A DNA stretch of 64,000 nucleotides from Nephromyces sp. MM_2019 (lineage: Eukaryota > Apicomplexa > Aconoidasida > Nephromycida). Location: positions 1 through 64,000 of the forward strand of contig JADHZB010000705.1 of NCBI GenBank assembly GCA_015657535.1, written 5' to 3'. The notes below the pieces were generated by a model. The model was given only the letters and a program-made list of their open reading frames with translations. It ran no database searches and was not told the DNA's origin. A program made the translations under genes and the position numbers. Shown here one piece after another: positions 36,529 through 49,900 of the stretch (positions are counted from its first letter, which is position 1; each line of letters begins with the position of its first letter).

Positions 36529-39500
36529 TAGCCCAGCTAGGAGAGGGAGATATTGAAGGGCTCGCAAATAAATCCTCAGCAAGTATCATATCTCGAAGAA
36601 GTGTGCTTGACGCGAGCCTCAACATCAAGTGTAAAAATTAAGTGTGACACAAGAAAGGTACCACAACGTATAATAGTACACAATGAAAGATACGTGCCTT
36701 CTATGGGAGCATAGCAGCATGGAATATACAAAATCGCTACTTCACCTGTGGGATATAAAATGCGCACCAACGCACAATAAAATAAGCTCAAAAATATATT
36801 CTTCAGTGTCGCAATAGCCAAAAAAAGGTCATATGAAGCATGGCTATATCAAGTGCGTAATAAGACCGGACACGTGAGAGCAAAGTCACAACAGGTGCAC
36901 AGTGTTGCACCTGCGTAACACAGGTAACTGAATGATGAAACTGAAATAGCTAAGGCAAGTAGAAAGTTGAATCGAGCCAATTAAATTCACGTTTAATACC
37001 ATGCTAGTAGGTAAAAAAAATTTGGACAAAAGACCAGATGGGTCTAGATATTTGAACACGATGTCTGACAAATTTAGCTGCATCATACCGCTAACGTCTA
37101 GCTAAATAATGTATCATTAGTTCGTGAAAGGCCCTCTTGTTTTCAAGGTCGGCACCACAAGGTTGTCTCATTAAAGCAGGAAACACAGAATTGGCCGAAG
37201 CAAATTGCGCAACTTACTGCACGCCTTCGCGTCGGAACCCAGGAGAATTCTCGATAAGACCTTTAATGGCTTATACACCTGGCACCACCCAGTCTGTAGT
37301 CCCACGCTCCAACGGAGAGGGGAGCTCAAAAAAAAGCTGCAAGAAATCCCTCAATGGAAATGCAAATTGAACAATTCCATAAACCAAAAAACAAAGAGGA
37401 TCAAGGTGTAAAATGCTTTACGTCGATGCGAAAGCAGAAACTCCTAGGCAAACTGCAAATAAATCCTCCGGGATATCGGGTATATGCTCCTGAGACATTT
37501 TAAGAATTCCTACCTTCAGCCAAGCACCGCCTTTAGAAATGATGCTGGAGTCACAAGGCGTAAGATCATATACGCATGCATAAGAAAAGCAAAGGCAGCC
37601 CAACATAACGAGACAAAAGAGGATAGCGAGTATAACTGCCCGAGGACCAGCCCATCATGAGAGTAGGGCAGTTTTCCATATGGAGGTGCAACTCGGAAAA
37701 CCCGGTGCTCCGAATAAAAGAGGGAAGAGCGACATGCAACGTCCTTGTATTAAATTTTATAATTACATTTCACGAAACTCAGTAAATTGAAAGTAGCATA
37801 GTATTATGGGAACGTCCCATCTTTTTTTTCAGTTTTATAAGAAGCGTGCTCCAAGCACACTAACCTACTATACACAAAAAAATGATATTCCAAGTGCCAT
37901 AATATTCCTCAAAACACCTTAACTTTGAAGATGCATGCAGCGAGGAAAGGTAACAACAGTGGGACCGTTTGTGCCTTCAGTCTTCGTGGCAAAGTGCGAT
38001 CAGCGCTCAAAAGACGGTAACCCGAGTATCCGTGCAGTCTGATTGTAGACCACTAGCAGGTATGAGCTTACTACCAAAAAATGAATTTTGAATGAAACTC
38101 CGAGAAATCCGCGTAATGCCATACTAGCCTAGTATCATTTTCTTCCAAGTGCACTAGCCAATTGTGAATATTATATTAAGCAGCAGAGTCTTCCACTTGC
38201 CTAACAGTGTAAAAACGCTTTACAATTGACCATAATAACTTATTTCAAAAATTTTGATTCCACAGAAAAAAGTGCCGCTGGTAAGCAGAATAGGGCTTAT
38301 ACTGTTAGCCTTTTGAACGACTAACCGCCCTAGGATGTAGCAGGAATCCATCGTAGGTCTAGGAACATACAGTGGACTGTATGGCACGGGAAGCTGTCCT
38401 GTGGTCCCCCAAGCATGCTAAATGAGACATTAGGAATGCATAGTAGCTGCGAGTTTCCGTATTATAAGTAATGGACAGACTAATCTATCCTTCCGACATA
38501 GCGAATGCAACACAAGTTGCCATATGTGAATTATCCTTAAGAATCATGACGGGGACCATAGTAAGCATCAAGATATATAAGGAGCTAGAAGCAAAGTGTA
38601 AACACAGCAATCAACATGTGTTACTTGGAGCCTGTGGAAGGGTAGCCTGCACGCCTATTATGCACATGAGCGTGTAAACAGAGCCGGATGATGCGTCATA
38701 AATCTTCTTAGGCATAGAAAGTGTATGAAAGATATCCCTTTCAGAAAGTATAGCTCTAGCATAACAATCCTCTAGCATTAGTTCCGAATAGCCTGACACT
38801 TAGAATTAATCAGCATGCGCCATCTAACCGTATCGTGTAGCCGGCAAAAATACTCGGCTCGAAGCATAAGCTAAATCTTCAACATTTGCCAGTGACTACA
38901 ACGCTGCTATGTACAGGTGGTTTGTATTTGCCATCCTCTTGTAAAGAAACATCCTAATGGCGAAATTAACATATTTTCCTCTATTAACAAGTACTAACGA
39001 AGGGCTGACAATAGTAGTTATTCGATGCTCCTGTGATATTCCACATATCAGTGCCGCAGCTTATCTATCTTGTATAAGGCATCTAGGGTGTTATACAAAA
39101 ACTCTTAAGCAGATATACCGAAAAAACTTTTTTCTTCGCTGGGATGTTCGAATCTGCCTAATTCTTTAAGCTCAGAATACTCGATAGTCTATTGCAGAGA
39201 TTCTTTTGTAGCAGAAAAAAAATTTGATGTAGCAAAACGCTTCAACCAACGTAATTCTTGAGAGAGCTGTCATATAATTCGAATTTTCTTCTATCTAAGG
39301 TATGCCAGCATAGTTGATCTATCATTCCATCACATAGGTCTACAATCTCGAGAACTCATCCCATAAAATTTTCAAAAACCTTCTCAGGTTATTTTTAAAT
39401 CAGTATATTGTACTGACATCAGCACCATGCAGTTAAAAAGGAGCCGAAAGCGCTCCGCTAAATAAAATATGAGCAATCTCAAAGCTTAAACAGAACTCAG

Positions 39501-42095
39501 GATATTATTGTGAAACCTGCAGCCTTCGAATCCACCAGCAGTTATAGCCCTATTTAACCTACAATTTAACCATGCGTGGATCATTCATCTACCACGGACA
39601 CCCCTCAAGGCTTAAAGCAACTGTGCAACTCTTGTGCCAAGGTACAAAATCATTTAAACTCTTGAATGACCCATGTTAGCTTACTTTCAACCACAAGAGG
39701 AGAAGACACTTAAAGATATACATTATTTTTTCGTGTTGCAAGCAGATATCCCAATGTGCTTCGCATGCATTGACATTTTTTTTCCTTGCCTTCCCAATAG
39801 ATGGTTACTAGTAACACACTTATATACCCCAGCGAAAAAAGTATCAGAGCGAAAGCTTTAAATAAGACTACCATCAATTAAAGCACCTTTCACCCAAGAG
39901 ATAAATATAAGCTGCATAACATCACGTTGCATCCATGTCGCATCAGTGTGGAGCACTTGATACAGAAGAAAAAACATTCCCTACTATTTAACCACTCCAT
40001 TATCTCTTTCTGCTCTACCGGATATGAACTTTTCAGGTTGACGCGACCAGCAACGAGACATTTAGTTATGTTTACTGAGAGAACGTGGTTCCTCTACATA
40101 CAACAATAGTAATCTACAGTAAAAAATCAAGGCTCATTCCACTAGCTGAAAAAAAATACCGGAAAGATATAAGAATAATAGCTCATTTTAATGTTGTATT
40201 ACTCTCAAAATGAACATAGGAACGAATTTAACTACATAGGTAACGTACGCAAGCTGCAATACATTGGCCCAGGCGCCTAAAGTAAGCCCCTTCCTTCTTA
40301 AATAGGGGATATTTTGTGAAACCAAGAGGGTGGTAGCCCAAATAGAAGCATTAAGTAATGTATCAACATCTAAAAGATTACGGATTAGAGGTTGACTGGC
40401 CTGCAGTACCTGAAACTTGGTTTAATGATAAGTTCTGGAGACAGCGAAAAGCGAAAAAAAACCAGTAAATCGTCAACAAGGCTGAAATTCAACTATTTTA
40501 ACTACTATCTCAAGGTTTGCGGAACCATTCCAGGATGCATTTTATGGTGAGTCCGATTGTTGATTATCAGCGAAGCTTTTGCTCACGTCCTAGTACCTAA
40601 AATTATGTCCTTAGGGAAAAAATACCTCCATTTCCCGCACTATTGGAAATGCGCTCAGTATTTCGTAGCCTCAGTCAAGTATTGCAAGATGCATACAGTT
40701 TCTAACCACTATCAACCAAGAACAAAAATTTCCAGATATGCGGTCTCATAGTGCCTGCAAAACGATTAGCGTGCTAGTATTTACATTCTGCCCTGCAGAA
40801 CAAAAAACTCCACCATGGACTTGCATTTAATTTTGTTAGACTAGTAGTCTACTATCCCTGCTGCGGTAATAATATTTCCCTTCGCAAAATGCTCGCAATA
40901 AGAACTTACGATGCTTGAAACACAGAGTGCGATAGATTACAGTAGAAAGCATATGCTGCCTGCATTCTCCATGTATGTCTTCCGGCGCAGGCCGCCTCAT
41001 TTCTACGTAATGCCGCCCTTACACATGCAAGAATATTACTATGGTCGACATGTAAGTGCAGTGCTACCTGATGATGCTACAGTCGCTATGCAGTATGCCT
41101 AGAGTAATCACTAAGTCTAACCAAAACACCAAAGAAGATTCGATCCACTGTGATTATCTGTATAATAGGTTTCTCTGCTAGACCAAGCTGTAACCATGAC
41201 TATAGACCGCCAGAGCATATAGCCCACTGCATTTGCTCTAGAAAAGCTATTCAAAATTTCCAACAAAGCGTTCGCAAGTGTTATTAAGCGCGCAGAAAAG
41301 GTAGGTATAACCACTGTACCATTGTAGTATTGCAAAACTATACAGGAGCATAGTTGCTGGCCAAATGTATGATGCGCCGCCAACACGAATATATCGCTAG
41401 TAGCTTGTGTAAAGCGGAACACAGGGATGATGAACATAAACATGGATTGCTATCAGCGAGAGATGAAGCGCTGTAAAATAGTACAGCAGTACATAGAAGC
41501 ATTGCCAAGCACATATAGGATTTATATTGATCTGCAAATATAACAAGCAGTAGTGTCTGCTCTAGCAGATTAAGGATACAGTATTTACCTAGTCGTAAAG
41601 ACGCAAAATTGCATCGAACTATAGAAATAAGTTAGCACAGAAACGCTTATTTTGCACAGGATTATTATTGTAAAGATGGGGATTTTTGTGTTGCAAGGCA
41701 TTCATAGGTACCGAAAGAAGGATTGCGCATTTAGAAGCTGAGTAAAACGAGGGGCCCAGCTGCAAATTACACTTGACCCTGGCAGTTGGTACTACCATCA
41801 CTATCATGTGCTTCAATGCCATGTAGTAGTTTAACTTCCTCTATACAAGCTTCCAGCCTCCATCCTCCATGTATCTGATCACTTATTTTTTGCAGAGTAG
41901 CTACCGGGGTACTGATGATAGCCCTGACTTTAAGAGCGATATTCTAAAGTAGCTTATTAATAAGCAAGCGTCGCCTAGCACATAATTACACTCGAAGTTT
42001 CTTCGTAAATACAAAAGAGATGCCTCATTTCGCCTTTTTACCATGGCGGAGTAAAATTACTGCACAGCTTATTTTTACTTTCTTAGTCAAATAAC
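36529..42095. other. no gene identified upstream of MAF1
   Basis: The first few hundred bases should contain the MAF1 promoter, though no motif is identifiable. Beyond that, open frames up to ~80 codons occur on both strands without splice support. A 15-nt near-palindrome (ATGGGAACGTCCCAT) lies near 37806. Confidence 0.4.
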
Positions 42096-42329
42096 TCAGC
42101 TACGTCTTCGCCATATATCTGGAATCATTCGAATCAACCTGCTCACTTCGATATTTAATGTTAGGAAACCTGCCAACCGGAGGGACATTGCAGCCAGCAG
42201 TGGAAATCCGCTCAGCAGGACTCTTTTATAATTTCTTCTTTTGCTAGCACTCGAAACTGATCCTAAATTCAATGGCTTTTGCCTTGCGTGATGTAAATAG
42301 GGCTGATTACTCATGAACTTTCGAGGCTC
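42096..42329 (-). CDS. possible exon of an unrecognised gene
   Basis: After an acceptor TTTGTAATAG at 42330 the frame reads EPRKFMSNQPYLHHARQ, a basic SSASKRRNYKR stretch and a hydrophobic segment (LLSGFPLLAAMSLRLAGFL). A donor-like GAA|GTGAGC follows at 42147-42146; otherwise the frame stops at 42096. The phase does not fit a direct join from the exon ending at 44359, so membership in that gene is unproven. Confidence 0.27.
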   Translation of the reverse strand, partial: EPRKFMSNQPYLHHARQKPLNLGSVSSASKRRNYKRVLLSGFPLLAAMSLRLAGFLTLNIEVSRLIRMIPDIWRRRS

Positions 42330-42838
42330 CTATTACAAATCATATACAAAGGAAAAGTTAAACCTTAGTGTACTTCATATCACACTTTGTTATCGGGGCC
42401 TCGCCACTACTACACAAGCTACATATTTCTAACCATTTTTCTCGTTAGGCGTTTTTAGTAGCGAACCCTTCAACTCGTGATTGCTGGATCGCCAAAACTT
42501 TTGCACATCGCTTTGCCGGTATACCCGCAGTAATAAATGCCCACTGGTGTGTGCACTTGCTTCCTGCCATGCACCGCTTATGAACTAGTTAATTTTTGCT
42601 ATAAAGCCCTATAAGTTCTTTTATAGAAGCTACTATTATCTTTCTCAACAAGCATGATAATTACTAGAAATACCTCACCTCTTCTGTACTAGCTGAGATT
42701 ATGATGAAGTGTCTACCGGCATGAATACTTTAATAAACACATCTTTTCTCTTGAATTTTTTATTAACAATATAAAAATAAGACTATTCATTTTTGTGCTG
42801 GTGGATTTTCCATTCTTTTTGCAGTGAAATCGTCAAAT

Positions 42839-42867
42839 GGCTACGCGCATGTGCAATGCGCGTAGCC
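42839..42867. repeat. perfect 12-bp stem-loop
   Basis: GGCTACGCGCAT (42839-42850) and ATGCGCGTAGCC (42856-42867) are exact reverse complements around a 5-nt loop (GTGCA). The stem is unusually GC-rich for the region. The right arm is followed after two bases by TTAAAA. No adjacent gene was found. Confidence 0.85.
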
Positions 42868-44358
42868 GTTAAAACCGTGATATCAATACACACATGATAA
42901 AACAGTTGCGCCATGTATGCCTAAGTTTGGTGAGCCGAACCGAATTCCAGCGTATAATCGCGTTAATATCACGTTGTCAATAAACATTGCGTGTTCACAT
43001 GTGTTTAATGCATTAGCAAGTTATCAAGTAAATAGAGGAGCAATCATGCCGCTCGGAACATTACCGTGGCTAACCGTATGTGGTCGACCTTAACGTTCGT
43101 GCGCCAGTTGTTAGTGAGCGAAACATAAGGTACTGCAATAAAGTGGAGTAATTCTTATGCGAGCAGCGGTCGTGCTTAAATGCTATTAATGCTTTCACCT
43201 AGTTCGCCATCAGCCTTAACCCATGCATCTAGGAACTCAACCAGATTGACTTAGTCATGACTCCTTTTTTGTTTTATTCTAAAGGCTGACACTGTGATTG
43301 ATACTGCAAATCGAATTATTTGAACAGGATTGTACAATAAAGAGGAATTTTACTTTCAGCTCTCAATTCAGTAGTTTACACCAATTATTTCCATTCAGCT
43401 TTTTTATGTTTATTTTCCTTTATTTTTCAATTATGGCCTGAAGTTAACTCTAGGCAATTGTAGCTATACACTGACACTTAAGAAAATTACAGCTTAAAAT
43501 CTCTTAAAGCAAAGAGAAGAAGCTTGACAAGATCTTTAGGTATTGCCAAACAAGGAGCGGAAAATGTTGCCCTTATGATCCTGTTATGCAGCTCAGCAAA
43601 GTAATAAGTACAGCAGACTCATGGATTCATGAATATCCATGGTGAAAATGTGTTAATCCACTTCACGAAAAAAATCAAAATATTCTTACTGCGACTACCT
43701 ACTAGTAAATGAATAGCTGTGTGCATTTTCAATTTATGAAAGTTCAGCTAACTACACATAGCAAAGCGCCGAAGGCATTCCGGACCATGTCCTGTGTGAG
43801 CGGGACGGGAGTAATCTACATATTTTCTTCTATCTACTGAGCCTCGCCAGGTATCGTATGGGCACGCGCATATTCATGCTACCAATCCTCGTTAGCCCGC
43901 TACCGGCATGAGCTGAGTAAGCGTGTCACTATGCTACCCGTGTTAGCGATGATTGCGCACTGCCTGCTAGCGATACCTGCCTACATAAAAACTCCGTCTG
44001 TTAGTAGCACGGTACATCCCAAAAGTATAATGAGAAGTTTTCCAAATAACTTCTCTGCTATTGAGGCGCGCCACTCAGTCTGTTTCACCTTCGTAAAAAA
44101 TATTCCTGATTGCAATATTTATGATTGGAAAATGTTCAATTCGTAGCAATTCGGCCAAAAAACTCCAAACGAAATTTATCCCGGAGATATCTGAATAAAA
44201 ATCCAAAAACCAAGGGGAATAAGGCACAAGCTTATATTGGAGGCGTTAAAGCCCATCAGATGTAATCATTTAGCACTGCATATTTTTTTGATAGTAAGTA
44301 CAAAGGAATTTTTAATATCTATCCGATGAAATTAATACACCAAAAGAATAATTCTTAC
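42868..44358. other. no gene identified
   Basis: Nothing beyond short unsupported frames. Further 3' exons of the minus-strand gene at 44359-46925 are expected somewhere in this interval or to its left. Confidence 0.35.
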
Positions 44359-46925
44359 CACCAAGCGTTCTGGTGCTGATCACTTGAGCCGCCGATAAGG
44401 GATATTTTGCAGTGGATGCTTCAAGGATGTGAATTCCCTTTCTAGAATCCTCGTCAATCTGCAAAAAAATTGATATGCATATAAAATAAGAAAAACCGGC
44501 AAACAAGTAATGGAACCCTGTACAGAAAGTGTTTGAACAGATTTTTAGGTTGATTCTAAATGATAACCGGATAGAATGTAAATACGGGGCGTTTTTCAGG
44601 AATTCCAGATGTAGAAAGCAAGAACAAATAGAAAGGACATGTTAGCTCACCTCACACCCATCCTCAGAATATTCCTCTATGCTTCCAAACAGTATGCTCA
44701 GCCCGTCGAAGTCACTGAAGTCCTCTGATTCCTCTACGGAATCTCTTCCAAGAGCCTCAGATGCCGCTTCCCCCACGATAGACTTAAGGCTCTCTTCTGC
44801 GGTGCTTAAAATATCTTCATCGACATTCTTCTCATCCTTGGTATGCTTTTGAGACCAAATTTCAGTGTATTCTTTTTCTGCTTCGGCTTTTTTCCTGAGC
44901 TGCGCCTCCAACTCGGCTTCTATTTCAGATATGTTTACCTCCTCATTCGTCGTGTTACCGTATGCTTTATCTCCTGGTACAGCCTGGTTGCCTGCTATTT
45001 CATGGATTGTATCCTTATCAGCGGCAGTGTGTTTTTCAGACTCCATGGTATCTTCATTGCCACAGCGTAATGCCGGTTTTTCTGAGCAAGTGGAGCTGAT
45101 AGCGTCATCTTCTCCACCCCAGATATTTGTCTCTGGTACAGCCTCATCAATTATTTCTGTTGATTTGGAAGTTAAAGACAGAATTGGACTACGGACTGTC
45201 CAGGCCAACATATTCTGGAGTGAATGCGCCAGCATTAGGAGTGTGGAGTAAGGATACGGTGATGCTATTCTCAGGCTCAGCCTACCCCCAGTAGATACGA
45301 TTTTGGGTAGCTCCAGTCGGAAAAGATGCACGGGTTTGCCATTAACTAGGCTCCGGCTATTGAAGTGTTGCTTGCTGAAAAAGCTTTTTCCAGAGTGAAG
45401 GATTACACCAACGCGCGCCTTGCGTTTTTCAAGGCCTACAGGAAGACATTGAAGCCGTTACAATAAGAAAAAACTAGTACCACTGCTTGATATCGGTGCA
45501 CCTAAAGGTTGAATTATTGCTATCATGGAAGTATGCATACAGCAGGAACTTCAAATGCTTAGTTGCTTAGGGGTTTAAGGACTACTTTGCTTCGAGCAAT
45601 TCTACTTATCCTACATGAAGCGAAGGTACTCAATATTTTAACAGGTATTTAGCTGTTTAAGTAGGTGCTGCCTAACTGCGAGCATTGTAAGATACCCCAA
45701 TACGCACTCGGCTACACTGTGTGCCTGGCGCTATCGGCTGCTGAATCTTGCTATTCTAACGAATAAGCCTATATTAGAAACCGTATTGCTTCCTTTTATG
45801 AAAATCGTAGCTCCAACTAGCTGTAACTGAGCTGCTTAGTGCTAAATTAAAAAATGCGTTCACCATACCGCTTATCTTCTGAAGTATAGCCTAAAATTCG
45901 TAAGCTGCGCACCTTGCGAACAGCAATTTCACTATTTTCCCCACTAATGAAATTTTATAGTGCTAACCATTTTGCTTTAGCACTCCAAGCGTTTCCGGTA
46001 TGATGGTGAGCTCATTGCTTTTAGTGCTAGACTCAACTTCTTCTTCCGAGCCCTTGCTTATAGATTTTTTGCTGCTGGGTAATATAAGCTTTGAAGCGAA
46101 AAGTTTTGGAGCAAACATCTTGGCTTGGAAGCAGGTCGCCGATATGCTGCCTGAGAAGTTCCCAGAATTTTTTGTGTCTAAGTTGAAACTATTAGCCTGA
46201 TCAATATTCTTGTTAGCGAAATAGGGGTAAGGATTGCTGTGAAATAGTCCTTTGAACTGCTTAGAAGCTTCCTTAACTTTAGCTGAATAGAAGATAAGTG
46301 GAAAGATTGGACATGAGCAGGAAAATAGTGAAGCACAAAGTAGCGGCGATGCCAACAGCAAAAACAAGATTAGAATTAGGACAGAAAGTTGGAGGTGCAT
46401 TAGTAGTTGGTGAGCGCTTTTAGTGCATAAAAGCAGGATAAGACACATACAGGAGCCCACAGCATAGGTAGAAAGGGGACCTGCGGTTTGGTCTTTGCCC
46501 CTACTTAGTTCTCAGTTTCTGAACATGTGGCAAAAAACTCAATATGATGACAGCTAAATTTTTAAAAGATTGATTTCGATACTTCGCTTGTCTGACAGTG
46601 ACTGTACACCATATTCTTCCTCCCTGGCTATAAAATGTTGCTCACCTATAAACTTCTGCGCGTAAGAAGGACTTTCATAAAGCTTGGGAAGGTCTTTCAA
46701 TCGAGGGCAATAGTTTGGGTTGTATTGCGAAGCTAGTGCTGGAGGCATAGACACAGGGGTGCCAGATAACACAAGGGGATTTCTAGCGCGAGAATTCGTC
46801 ATGCCAGGTCCAAGTTTGATCTGATGCTTGGTAAGATCATTTCTTTGAAATGCTAACGTAGGTCCATCAGAAAACTTCACGTTAGTGGAGCTGAGGTCGG
46901 GGCATTTTCTTGCCACACGAGGGTT
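44359..46925 (-). CDS. large acidic protein of unknown function, four internal exons (both ends missing)
   Basis: Exons 46925-46583, 46282-45968, 45435-44651 and 44458-44359 join in phase (donors GTATCG, GTTAGC, GTGAGC, GTAAGA) to 514 residues with no start or stop. Exon 1 is basic and Pro/Asn-rich (NPRVARKCPDLSS). Exon 2 is Lys/Ser-rich, ending near IIPETLGVLKQN. Exon 3 starts with a folded-looking segment (LEKRKARVGVILHSGKSFF, then FRLELPKIVSTGGRLSLRI) and passes into about 150 acidic residues with a short coiled coil (EIEAELEAQLRKKAEAEKEY). Exon 4 is IDEDSRKGIHILEASTAKYP. The GTTAGC donor is weak; without it exon 2 stops two codons later, so this could be two genes. The FRLELPK segment faintly recalls ribophorin I, but the rest does not fit. 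No function is assigned. Confidence 0.48.
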
Positions 46926-49900
46926 CTGCGCACATAAAAATGCGCGACGGTGAGAATATATGCCGCTTATTAAAGTGGCTATCCATTCCTCGTATACTAG
47001 GCCACTGTATTATCTTTTCACAAGAGTCGGTACCATAATAAGCAGAAAATATTAGAGATGAAGGGAGGTTTATACGGCGAAGTTACGCTGTTTTAACAGT
47101 TCACAGGCCTATCCCCGCTTTTGTGAGAGGCTAGCTTACTTTACCACGGACAGAGTCACAGAATGAAAGGCATCAAATCGTATATCCCGACATATGTTTT
47201 ATGCAATGATCAGTATGAGGGCTAACTTAGCGAAGCATTTTTCGTGTAGCACTGTATTCAATCCTATTAAAGATCTACTTCTTACCATTCCTGGCAAGAA
47301 AGCTTCCCAGCAACCGCCAGTTGCCCTCCGTTGGCGCCTATGGTTTCTATTTCCGGAATTACGCGTCATGACTACGCAGGACGCTTCTTGCTGATAGCAG
47401 ATGAACATTAGAACAGGAGCTATTTTTTTGAAAGCTTCGAAATGGCCATTTCTAGCCAAAGCTACTGTAGTAAACAGAGTTAAGTTTCAATCAACAGACT
47501 CCTTTAAGGAATTAGCGCATCCTCAATATGCGAATTATTTCTAACACAGTAGCATCAATCAAATTCCTTACTAAAGTAAAAAATGGAAAAGGTATTGTCC
47601 AATACCCAGGTAGCTAAGCGTCAAGTGTGGTGTTTGCTTCAAAAGGGCTTGAGAGGAGGGATTGTTAAGCATGAAAAATTACACATCCTACTACGGGGGA
47701 AAATTCTTGCCCTCAAAATGCGAATGGATAATAAGTGTTTTCAAGAACTGTTACACCGTCAATACCATGAGCTGAATGACTTTCCGCAGATGTATCTGCT
47801 TCATAAAGTTTTTGCTTTGGAATAACCATCGTTAGCTGTACTGCTTGAACTCATATTCTGCTGGCTAACCACAGTAGCCAGCTCTCAAGTGTACGCTACA
47901 GGCATTTGAGTAAAAAAGATGCTCAACTTGAGCGCAATAGTACCACTTCTGTTGTTATTTTTTTTATGCACCTCCAAATACATGTAGTTTCCAGAATATT
48001 TTCTGCTACAAGCCAACCCAGAAAAATGTATAAGTGTAACACTTGGCCTTAAAGGGAACTAGGGAGGTAAATTAAGTTTTATCTCCCCTAGCCCATAAAA
48101 TGTTTAAGAGCACGTGAACACATTTGCACGCAACTAAGTGTGGTAAAATTTGAATTTTTTTCTTAGGTATCTCTTTGCACTTCTGAGAAGCTTGCAGTAC
48201 ACTATTATAAAAAAAATTTTTAGAGCTTAGCTGCCTGATTGTCAAGTGAACTGCTAGCATGTTACGCTGGATATATTTCTTATTACATAAAAGTAGCCGA
48301 AACAATCAAGTTGTTCACAACGCCAAATTTACATTCGTTTGCAGCCGTACAGATAAGCACGCGAAAAGAAATCAGGAGCATGCACAGCTAAAATTTGATT
48401 AGGTACACACAGGCATCTCTGTAAATGAAAACGCGGACGCTCAGAAAATAGCTCATGCTCAAATTATCTCAAGCAACTCGGTAAGTTAGATGTAGATGAA
48501 ATGAAAGCATGAAAGTTGAGAACTATCACAATCTACAAATTTTTACTTCTGGACAGGCAAATCTAAGGCTTCAACCCTTCTCGTGCTGCAACTTTAGGGA
48601 AAAAAATTTTCCTTAGATGCGTTTAGGGTTGCAGCTAGTAATATCGCTTTGTTGTTCTAATAAGATGGAACAATTTAACGAATAGAAAAAATTCGAAGTC
48701 TCGGTGAGACTTTAAACATGACAGCATACACTCTCGATGAACAAAATATTCGAGTACTTTTTGTCTGCGTTTCCAAAAAATTTTTAAGGGAAAGTCTCTC
48801 GTGAGACCCTGTATCTAGAAAATTTGTTTGAAAGTAAGTTGCTTGAGAAAATGTTTTGGAAATTAGAAGAATGAGAATCAGAAACTTGTTTCATTTATGA
48901 TGCCAGGAATTAAGTTTGTACCTAGGAAATGCAATTTTTTATTTTAGTGACAAGCGATTCTGGCTGGAAAGCAGGTAAATTTTCAAGGCATGGGTAGGTC
49001 TTGACTTGGCACAACTAGGTAAAGAGGTACAGCAAGGGGTCCAAGGTTAGCAGCATTTTCGCCTCGCTAGATGGACAAGGGGAGCACAAAGAAGGCGTAA
49101 ATACTTGGCCCAATGCAATTGCCTTGAGTATGGTCCCCCACAACCACCTTAGCCGCGCAGCATGAGGACCAGCTTTGGCTTACGGTCCGAGTAATGATAA
49201 AATTTACACCTTCGTATTTCACAAATACTGTGGTTGGTTTATATGCCAATGACGCCGTCATCAGTCTCATGCACTTGTGCCGTAGATCAATTCGTTACCA
49301 CGCGTGGGCTTGTATTGCTGCAACCACGGCAACTGCTAGGTTGCACTGTTAGGGCTATGCGCGGCGTTTAACTTCCGAAAGACGTCCGCAACAGCTCACG
49401 AAAGTGCTTAGGAGCTTCCCTTCCATGGCCAGGAAAGATGCAAGAATGTGGATCAATCTGCTTACTATTAACAAGGCATCACGGGGCGGCAGAGAGTCTT
49501 ATACAAAACAATTTACCAGAGCACAGTAATCAGAATGCGTATCATGGCTTGTTTCAATAGACTTAAAGATGAACTGAACTATTCGGTGACTACATACGTG
49601 CACTAAGAGGGTGAATATCACCACTCAATCATATCGGAACACTGGTTTTTTCATCAAGGAACAGAATGCTATTCTTTGTAAATGACAACATGTCGTCGCA
49701 ATTAGTGGATGAAAGCTTGTTGCAGAAATGGAGTATGCTTCTATGAAATCCTGAATAGTAAACTTACATAAAGCGGCGCGGAAATGCTATTCAAACAATG
49801 CGCACACGTCGGTACGAGCCTAGTGCAACATGAAACAATTTAAGCGGCCCACCCTGGGTGAAAATGGTTATTTAGTAGCTTCCGCAGCTATCACATTAAG

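Noticed and set aside
44651..45435. Ribophorin I-like domain in the acidic protein
   Set aside because: Only about 40 residues recall it, and neither the upstream exons nor the acidic region fit that family.
47583..47825. 80-codon plus-strand frame with AAAAATGG start context
   Set aside because: No recognisable motif or splice partner, and the size is within chance for this base composition.
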